A DNA stretch of 12,283 nucleotides from an uncultured Clostridia bacterium. Lineage in GTDB: Bacteria > Bacillota > Clostridia > TANB77 > CAG-508. Position numbers and translations under genes: made by a program. The notes beneath the pieces are model-generated. The model did not search any database. It was not told where the DNA came from and saw only the letters and a program-made list of their open reading frames with translations. Where the stretch lies: contig CANPWI010000031.1 in NCBI GenBank assembly GCA_947584125.1, positions 1 to 12,283 on the forward strand, given 5' to 3'. This document shows positions 7,269-12,283 of the stretch, piece after piece (the stretch's first letter is position 1; the number at the start of each line of letters is the position of its first letter).

Positions 7269-9009
7269 CAATATTACCTCCTTGTCTCCACTTCATACTA
7301 ATATGTTCTTGTTTATGAAGTCTTTTAGTGTTCAAAGTATCTGTTCTTTTTTCTCTTTTCCAAATAGGATTAGAAAAATAACCAGTATTAACAATTTTTG
7401 TAAGAGGTACATAAGGTGTAAGGTAAGAAACTCCAAAAGATTTTAAAGAGCATAAAAGACCAATATACACAAAAATACCTAAAGAAATTCCTAAAAATCC
7501 AGATGTTGCACCAAGAATTGTATAAATAAACCTTGTTATCCTAAAGTGAAAACTTAAAGAAAAGTTAGGTATTGCAAAAGAAGAAATACCAGTAACTGCA
7601 ACAATAATAATTAAAATAGGACTAACTAAATTTGCACTTACAGATGCTTCACCTAAAACAATAGCACCTATAATACCAATGGTACTACCAATAGATGCAG
7701 GAACTCTAAGACCTGCTTCTCTAATTAATTCAAAAGAAATTTCCATTAAAAATATTTCCACAATTATAGGAAAAGGAACTCCACTTCTTGCAGATGTAAT
7801 TGAAAATAATAGTTCAGTTGGTAATAACTCTTGATGAAATGTAGTAATTGCAATATAAATTCCAGGTAAAAATAGTGTTATAAATGAAGCTAAAACACGC
7901 AAAAATTTCAGTAAATTAGCAAATTTATAATTTAAATTAGTATCCTCAATAGAGGTTAAAAAATCAAAAATATTAGCAGGCATAACAAGAGCATAGGGAC
8001 TGCCATTTATTAAAACAACAACTCTACCTTCTAAAAGATAAGTAATACTAGTATCTGGTCTTTCAGTTGATAATACTTGAGGAAGACTAGAACTAGGATT
8101 ATCTGATATTAACTGTTCTAAATGACCAGATGATAATAAATAATCAATACTCAAATTATTTATTCTATATTTAACCTCTGCAACTAAATCATCATTTGCA
8201 ATATCCTTTATATAACAAATTGCACATTTTGTTTTAGAAACAGTACCAACATTAATATTTTCTATAACTAAATTTTCATTATTTACACCTCTACGAATTA
8301 AAGATGTATTAGTACGAATATTTTCAATAAATGCTTCTTGAGGACCACGAATAACTAATTCATTTTGAGGAGGAGCTATGCTTCTTTTTTCAAAACCTTT
8401 TGTATCAACAACAAAAGCTTTATCAATAGTATCAACAAATAATGCACAACCTCCTGAATTTACACTATCAATTATTTCTGAAAAAATATTAATTTCTTTA
8501 ACATCTGCTTGAGGAATTAAAGCTTGTGAAATATAGTCTGATAAAGAAAGTTTTTCTTTTTTTTGTAGTTTAAATTTTTCTTTAGAAGGACTATAACTTA
8601 CCTCTTCAATATTACCAGTATAAGTATTAGATTTATTTTTAAGCATTAAAGTTTGCAAAATAAATTGATTAATAGATATAGTTTCAACCATACCATCAAT
8701 AAAAATTATAAAAGCATTATATTGCTTATTTCTTACATTAATAATAAATTCTCTAATTTTAATATCACTATTAATTAAATAATTATATGAAGATTTAATA
8801 AAATCCAAATTCTGTTTTAATGATAAATTTACTTTTTTATTTGTATCTTCTAATGGTTTAAGTTCTGAAAATTCATCCTTATTTTCATAAGGATTATCTA
8901 AAATAGCTTTTTCCTCCATAGTTTCTGGTAAGCTAAACTCATAATTTTTTCTAGGAGTGTACTTAAAAAGATTCCATATAGAAGAAAGTTTATTATTAGA
9001 ATCACTCAT
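7255..9009 (-). CDS. gerXA: Germinant receptor A subunit, GerA family
   Basis: The A subunit is an inner-spore-membrane protein that assembles with B and C into a receptor and is proposed to form the ion-release channel. The product from the ATG at 9009 is 584 residues. A long hydrophilic N-terminal domain (about 1-350) includes ERPDTSITYLLEGRVVVLIN, a strong family signature. The C-terminal half contains several membrane segments, the SARSGVPFPIIVEIFLMEI stretch and the REAGLRVPASIGSTIGIIGA motif (near 428), followed by VLGEASVSANLVSP. AGAGG lies 6 nt before the ATG; an upstream in-frame TTG (9015) is less likely. It is the first gene of the operon. Its last codons, Gly-Gly, contain the gerB ribosome binding site. 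The family is restricted to spore formers. The symbol marks the subunit class only. Confidence 0.95.
   Translation of the reverse strand: MSDSNNKLSSIWNLFKYTPRKNYEFSLPETMEEKAILDNPYENKDEFSELKPLEDTNKKVNLSLKQNLDFIKSSYNYLINSDIKIREFIINVRNKQYNAFIIFIDGMVETISINQFILQTLMLKNKSNTYTGNIEEVSYSPSKEKFKLQKKEKLSLSDYISQALIPQADVKEINIFSEIIDSVNSGGCALFVDTIDKAFVVDTKGFEKRSIAPPQNELVIRGPQEAFIENIRTNTSLIRRGVNNENLVIENINVGTVSKTKCAICYIKDIANDDLVAEVKYRINNLSIDYLLSSGHLEQLISDNPSSSLPQVLSTERPDTSITYLLEGRVVVLINGSPYALVMPANIFDFLTSIEDTNLNYKFANLLKFLRVLASFITLFLPGIYIAITTFHQELLPTELLFSITSARSGVPFPIIVEIFLMEISFELIREAGLRVPASIGSTIGIIGAIVLGEASVSANLVSPILIIIVAVTGISSFAIPNFSLSFHFRITRFIYTILGATSGFLGISLGIFVYIGLLCSLKSFGVSYLTPYVPLTKIVNTGYFSNPIWKREKRTDTLNTKRLHKQEHISMKWRQGGNIDEQN
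7277..7281 (-). promoter_or_regulatory. gerB ribosome binding site embedded in gerA
   Basis: GGAGG on the - strand falls in two Gly codons near the end of gerA, 8 nt before the gerB ATG at 7268. This links translation of the two subunits. Confidence 0.75.
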
Positions 9010-9040
9010 AAACAACCTCTTTAAATTACATATTTATGGT

Positions 9041-9069
9041 TATTATTTTCAAAAAAAGGAAAAATATAC
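9041..9069 (-). promoter_or_regulatory. Possible forespore sigma-G promoter of the receptor operon
   Basis: On the - strand GTATA (9069-9065) and AATAATA (9047-9041) are separated by 17 nt. Compared with the B. subtilis sigma-G pattern GHATR and CATWHTA, the first box fits and the second differs only at the first base. Transcription would begin roughly 25 nt before the gerA ATG. Germinant receptor operons are normally sigma-G dependent, which supports the reading, but AT-rich sequence gives chance matches. Confidence 0.4.
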
Positions 9070-9080
9070 AGTAAAAACTA

Positions 9081-9109
9081 TTGAATTTATACAAAACTTT
9101 GTATATAAT
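9081..9109 (+). promoter_or_regulatory. Sigma-A promoter of the pilin-like gene
   Basis: TTGAAT (9081-9086), a 17-nt spacer and TATAAT (9104-9109) form a near-consensus vegetative promoter. The expected start is near 9116, leaving a leader of about 57 nt before the ATG at 9173. Confidence 0.65.
9088..9105. promoter_or_regulatory. 18-bp palindrome inside the promoter spacer, operator candidate
   Basis: TATACAAA-AC-TTTGTATA is an exact inverted repeat with 8-bp arms and a 2-bp centre. It fills the spacer between the -35 and -10 boxes and overlaps the first two bases of the -10. A dimeric repressor bound there would block this promoter. No regulator gene is in the window, so the binding protein is unknown. 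Confidence 0.5.
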
Positions 9110-9172
9110 ACCAATATAAATATTTTTATTACTAATATTAAACACAACAAAAAATAAAGGGAGCAAAGTTAT

Positions 9173-9619
9173 ATGATAAAAGAAAAGATAAAACAAGAAA
9201 AAGCTGTTACACTTACAGCAATAATTATAACAGTAATAGTACTAGTAATAATTGCAGGAGTTAGCTTAGCCTTATTTGGAGGAGAAAATGGAATTTTGTC
9301 AAAAGCAAAAGCCGGAGTATCAGAGTATAAAATGCAATCATTAATAGAAAAAATAGAATTAAAAATAGGAAGTATTAGTTTAGAAAAAAATGGAGAAGTT
9401 AACTTAGAAGACTTGATAAATTTAAAAGATACAGATAATGAAATTACAAATGCATATATGAATGGAGATAATGCATTATTAATTTTAAATGACGAGTATC
9501 AATGTGAAATAAACCCTAAATTAGAGATTGTTTCAATCACAAATTATCAAAAAGAAGAAAAAAATCGTCTATTGAAGTCAAAAAAATCATTATACTTTGA
9601 TGATTTTAGTAGAGAATAA
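9173..9619 (+). CDS. Type IV pilin-like membrane-anchored protein
   Basis: This 148-residue protein has a short basic leader (MIKEKIKQEKA), one N-terminal hydrophobic helix (about 11-35) and then GGENGILSKAKAG, followed by a hydrophilic domain. This is the layout of the pilin-like (prepilin N-terminal methylation type) proteins common in Clostridia, which often read xITLxAxxITxxVLxIxAGVS then NGIL. The cleavage-site residue is Ala11 rather than Gly, and the glutamate usually found five residues into a mature pilin is missing, so processing by a prepilin peptidase is uncertain. AGGGAG lies 9 nt before the ATG. It is divergent from the germination operon and stands alone, with no pilus assembly genes nearby. 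The function is unknown; it may be a surface or secreted-layer protein rather than a true pilin. Confidence 0.75.
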   Translation: MIKEKIKQEKAVTLTAIIITVIVLVIIAGVSLALFGGENGILSKAKAGVSEYKMQSLIEKIELKIGSISLEKNGEVNLEDLINLKDTDNEITNAYMNGDNALLILNDEYQCEINPKLEIVSITNYQKEEKNRLLKSKKSLYFDDFSRE

Positions 9620-9621
9620 AG

Positions 9622-9664
9622 AAAAATATTTGATTTATTATAAAAAATATTTGCATTTATCTAA
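9622..9664. repeat. Imperfect tandem duplication upstream of secG
   Basis: AAAAATATTTG occurs at 9622-9632 and again at 9643-9653, 21 bp apart, and each copy is followed by a related ATTTATnTA sequence. The second copy includes the start of the secG -35 box. The A-rich copies are spaced by two helical turns, like an UP element. Confidence 0.55.
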
Positions 9665-9679
9665 ATAATATGTTAAAAT
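9651..9679 (+). promoter_or_regulatory. Sigma-A promoter of secG with extended -10
   Basis: TTGCAT (9651-9656), 17 nt, then TAAAAT (9674-9679) preceded by TGT, an extended -10. The start should be near 9686, giving a leader of about 32 nt. It makes secG independent of the pilin-like gene upstream. Confidence 0.7.
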
Positions 9680-9717
9680 AATGCGGATGAGATAAACGGA
9701 TTAATAGGAGGATTAAA

Positions 9718-9969
9718 ATGATAATTGTAAAAAATATATTAATAGTTGTATATGTTTTAGTATGTCTAGCTTTAATTGTACTATCTTTATTACAAGCTAA
9801 GGATGATGCAGGAGCTTCTGAAACTATTATGGGTTCTTCACAAAATAATTTCTATGACCAAAATAAAGGTAGAACTAAAAAAGGTAAATTAAAAAAATGG
9901 ACTATTATACTAGGAGTTGTTTTTGCAATATTAACAGTTGCATTATCAATTATATATGTAATAAAATAA
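9718..9969 (+). CDS. secG: Preprotein translocase subunit SecG
   Basis: SecG is the small accessory subunit of the SecYEG channel and assists SecA-driven protein export. The 83-residue product has two membrane segments, about 3-26 and 61-82, with a loop carrying LLQAKDDAGASETIMGSS; LLQ plus a GAS-rich loop is the family signature. Length is normal. AGGAGG (9706-9711) lies 6 nt before the ATG, and the gene has its own promoter. A hairpin follows the TAA directly. The neighbour rnr is a conserved partner in Firmicutes, where the order secG-rnr-smpB is common. Confidence 0.94.
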   Translation: MIIVKNILIVVYVLVCLALIVLSLLQAKDDAGASETIMGSSQNNFYDQNKGRTKKGKLKKWTIILGVVFAILTVALSIIYVIK

Positions 9970-9970
9970 A

Positions 9971-9994
9971 GAGGCAGAAATCTGCCTCATTTTT
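9971..9994 (+). terminator. Terminator-like hairpin after secG
   Basis: GAGGCAG (9971-9977) pairs with CTGCCTC (9982-9988) around a 4-nt loop, with five T residues at 9990-9994. It begins 2 bp after the secG stop. The T tract is short, so readthrough into rnr is likely. The right arm also takes part in an alternative hairpin with the rnr ribosome binding site. Confidence 0.6.
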
Positions 9995-10001
9995 AATGAG
10001 G
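9985..10001 (+). promoter_or_regulatory. Alternative hairpin that sequesters the rnr ribosome binding site
   Basis: CCTCATT (9985-9991) is the exact complement of AATGAGG (9995-10001), with a TTT loop. The second arm contains the GAGG Shine-Dalgarno of rnr. It cannot form together with the hairpin at 9971-9988 because both use CCTC at 9985-9988. Confidence 0.45.
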
Positions 10002-10006
10002 TGTTT

Positions 10007-12130
10007 ATGGAAAAAGAAAAAATGATATTGGAATTTATGAATGAAGAAAAATATGTTCCAATGAAAATAAAAGAAATGGCTCAAATTTTTCAAGTACCAA
10101 AAGATAAAATGGAGGAATTTAAAGAAACAATAAAAAAATTAGAAGATGACTATAAAATAGAAAAAAATAGAAAAGGAAAATATAAATTAATAACAAAAAA
10201 ATATTTATCTGGAATATACAGAGCTAATGAGAAAGGTTTTGGTTTTGTAAAAATTGATAATAAGGAAGATGAAGTATTTATACCAAAGGAAAATAATAAA
10301 GGAGCTTTAAATCAAGATGAAGTTCTAATCGAAATAGTAAAAGAGGCAAAAGAAAACGAAAAAGAAGAAGGAAAAATTATTAAAATTATAAAACATGAAA
10401 AAACAACAGTTGTTGGAACATTTGTAAATAATAAAAATTTTGGTTTTGTAATTCCTTATGATAAAAAATTAGGTACAGATATATTTATATCAAAAAAGAA
10501 TTTTGGAAAAGCAAAAAATAATCAAAAAGTAGTAGTACAAATTACAAAATTTCCTGAGAAAGGAAAAAATGCAGAAGGTAAAGTTATAGAAATAATTGGA
10601 AACCAAGATGAAGCAGGAGTAGACATGCTATGCTTGGTAAAAGAATATAATCTACCTTATGAATTTCCTAAGTATGTAATAGATGAAGCAAAACAATTAA
10701 AAAATAAAGTAGATAAAAAAGATATTCCAAATAGAAAAGATTTAAGAGATAAAAATATATTTACAATAGATGGCGAAGATGCTAAAGATTTAGATGATGC
10801 AGTATGTGTAGAAAAAACAAAAGAAGGTAATTATTTATTAGATGTTCATATTGCAGATGTTAGCTACTATGTAAAAGAAAATAGTAATTTAGATAATGAA
10901 GCTATAATTAGAGGAACAAGTATATATATGTTTGATAGAGTTATTCCAATGCTTCCAACTGAGTTATCAAATGGAATTTGTAGCTTAAATCAAGGTGAAG
11001 ATAGATTTGTATTATCAATTACAATGGAAATAAACTCAAAAGGAGAGGTAATATCTCATAATATTTATAAATCAATAATAAATGTAAAAGAAAGAATGTC
11101 TTATACAGATGTAAATAAAATTATCGAAAATTCAGATGAAAAAATATTAAAGAAATATGAAAAATATATAGATGAGTTTAAGCTTATGGAAGAGCTAGCT
11201 TTAATTTTAAAAAATAGAAGATTAAAAAACGGATATTTAAATTTAGAAATTCCAGAAAGCAAAATTATATTAGATGAAAATGGTAAAGCAATTGATGTTA
11301 AAAAATATGAAACAACATTTGCAAATGAAATAATAGAACAATTTATGCTTACAGCAAATGAAACTATTGCTGAAAAATTTTACTGGTTAGAAGCTCCATT
11401 TATATATAGAGTTCATGAAATTCCTGATATGGAAAAAATATCAGAACTTAATAAATTTTTATTTAATTTTGGATATAGAATTAAGGCAAATAAGGATAAC
11501 ATTCATCCAAAAGCTTTTAGTGATATAATAGATAAAGTAAAAGACAAGCCAGAAGAAAAAGTTGTATCTAATTTAATATTAAGAACATTAAAAGTAGCAA
11601 ACTATGAAAGTGAAAATAAAGGACACTTTGGAATAGCAAGTAAATATTATTGCCATTTTACATCACCAATAAGAAGATATCCAGATTTATTTATTCATAG
11701 AGTTATATCAGAATATATTGATTTAGGATATAATGTTGACAATAAATTTAAAGAAAAATATACAAAATTAGCAGAAAAATATGCTAAAACATCATCAGAA
11801 AGAGAAAAAGTTGCACAAAAAGTGGAAAGAGAAAGTCTAGACATTAAAAAAGCTGAATATATGGAAAACAAAATTGGTGAAATATATGAAGGAATTATTA
11901 GTAATATTACTCAATTTGGAGTATTTGTAGAACTTGAAAATACAGTTGAAGGATTAATTAGATTTGAAAATTTAGGAAATGAGTATTTTATTTATGATGA
12001 ACAGCATAAACATTTAATAGGAGAAAGAACAAAAACAGTATATAAAATAGGTGATAAAATAACAGTAAAAGTAATAGAAGCTAGAAAAGAATTAAGAAGA
12101 ATCTCATTTTCAAATCAGGAGGTATTTTAA
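10007..12130 (+). CDS. rnr: Ribonuclease R
   Basis: RNase R is a processive 3'-5' exoribonuclease that digests structured RNA and takes part in RNA quality control and trans-translation. The 707-residue product has the full domain order: N-terminal winged helix (about 1-65), two cold-shock OB domains (about 70-200), the RNB catalytic domain with DGEDAKDLDD (255-264) carrying the metal-binding aspartates, and an S1 domain (from about 625, EGIISNITQFGVFVE). SPIRRYPDLFIHR, near the end of the RNB domain, is also typical. I chose the ATG at 10007, 5 nt after GAGG; a GTG at 10001 would overlap that site. The basic C-terminal tail seen in some homologues is nearly absent. It may depend on readthrough of the hairpin after secG. 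Confidence 0.96.
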   Translation: MEKEKMILEFMNEEKYVPMKIKEMAQIFQVPKDKMEEFKETIKKLEDDYKIEKNRKGKYKLITKKYLSGIYRANEKGFGFVKIDNKEDEVFIPKENNKGALNQDEVLIEIVKEAKENEKEEGKIIKIIKHEKTTVVGTFVNNKNFGFVIPYDKKLGTDIFISKKNFGKAKNNQKVVVQITKFPEKGKNAEGKVIEIIGNQDEAGVDMLCLVKEYNLPYEFPKYVIDEAKQLKNKVDKKDIPNRKDLRDKNIFTIDGEDAKDLDDAVCVEKTKEGNYLLDVHIADVSYYVKENSNLDNEAIIRGTSIYMFDRVIPMLPTELSNGICSLNQGEDRFVLSITMEINSKGEVISHNIYKSIINVKERMSYTDVNKIIENSDEKILKKYEKYIDEFKLMEELALILKNRRLKNGYLNLEIPESKIILDENGKAIDVKKYETTFANEIIEQFMLTANETIAEKFYWLEAPFIYRVHEIPDMEKISELNKFLFNFGYRIKANKDNIHPKAFSDIIDKVKDKPEEKVVSNLILRTLKVANYESENKGHFGIASKYYCHFTSPIRRYPDLFIHRVISEYIDLGYNVDNKFKEKYTKLAEKYAKTSSEREKVAQKVERESLDIKKAEYMENKIGEIYEGIISNITQFGVFVELENTVEGLIRFENLGNEYFIYDEQHKHLIGERTKTVYKIGDKITVKVIEARKELRRISFSNQEVF

Positions 12131-12131
12131 A

Positions 12132-12283
12132 GTGAAAAAACAATTAAAACCAGAAGCTATTTTAAGCCCAGTGCCAGTTGTTATGGTATCTTGTGGTAAT
12201 GAAGAAAAGGATGATATAGTTACAGTAGCTTGGACAGGAATTATAAATTCAGAGCCACCAATGGTGTATATATCATTAAGAAA
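12132..12283 (+). CDS. Flavin reductase-like (FMN-binding split barrel) protein, 3' end outside window
   Basis: Fifty complete codons are visible from a GTG start at 12132, with AGGAGG (12117-12122) 9 nt upstream inside the end of rnr and one base between the rnr TAA and the GTG. The N-terminus reads LKPEAILSPVPVVMVSCG, then a short charged turn, VAWTGIINSEPPMVYISLR. This matches the start of the flavin reductase-like family, small FMN-binding proteins that reduce flavins or act as flavoprotein oxidoreductases. The substrate is not predictable. It is probably cotranscribed and translationally coupled with rnr. The gene continues past the right edge. Confidence 0.85.
   Translation, partial: MKKQLKPEAILSPVPVVMVSCGNEEKDDIVTVAWTGIINSEPPMVYISLR

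Noticed and set aside
7261..7446. 61-codon + strand frame antisense to the end of gerA
   Set aside because: Lies opposite conserved GerA sequence and has no ribosome binding site.
8957..9157. 66-codon + strand frame across the gerA start and the promoter region
   Set aside because: Overlaps gerA and both promoter candidates; no ribosome binding site; low-complexity product.

Overview
The window looks like a very AT-rich, endospore-forming member of the Clostridia (Firmicutes). The base composition is visibly low in GC, arginine is coded mostly by AGA, Shine-Dalgarno sites are strong, and there is a GerA-type spore germinant receptor operon. The species cannot be named from the sequence alone.

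Left part (1-4745, + strand): the end of a translation and RNA-maturation operon, infB (IF-2, 5' end outside the window), rbfA, nrnA (DHH phosphoesterase) and truB. This is the conserved Firmicutes order that normally follows rimP-nusA-ylxR. A GC-rich cluster of three short palindromes lies between infB and rbfA. The visible part of IF-2 opens with a tract of 100 residues, about 40 of them asparagine, that runs off the left edge. The operon ends at an 18-bp hairpin terminator.

Middle part (4735-9009, - strand): a germinant receptor operon read from right to left as A subunit, B subunit, C subunit, then a 54-residue protein with two membrane segments, which resembles the small fourth (D) subunit of some receptor operons. 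The C-subunit gene has one frameshift in a serine-rich linker and lacks the usual lipobox cysteine. The last - strand gene and truB converge on the same hairpin. Their stop codons sit at mirror-image positions in the two arms.

Right part (9010-12283, + strand): a divergent intergenic region has a probable sigma-A promoter whose spacer contains an 18-bp palindrome, facing a possible sigma-G promoter for the receptor operon. Next come an orphan pilin-like membrane protein, secG with its own strong promoter, rnr (RNase R), and the start of a flavin reductase-like gene. Between secG and rnr are two mutually exclusive hairpins: one is terminator-like and the other buries the rnr ribosome binding site.

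Most genes belong to known families. The less routine items are the small receptor-operon protein, the damaged C subunit, the palindrome cluster, the mirrored terminator and the secG-rnr RNA switch candidate. I saw no tRNA, rRNA, CRISPR array, insertion sequence or phage gene.
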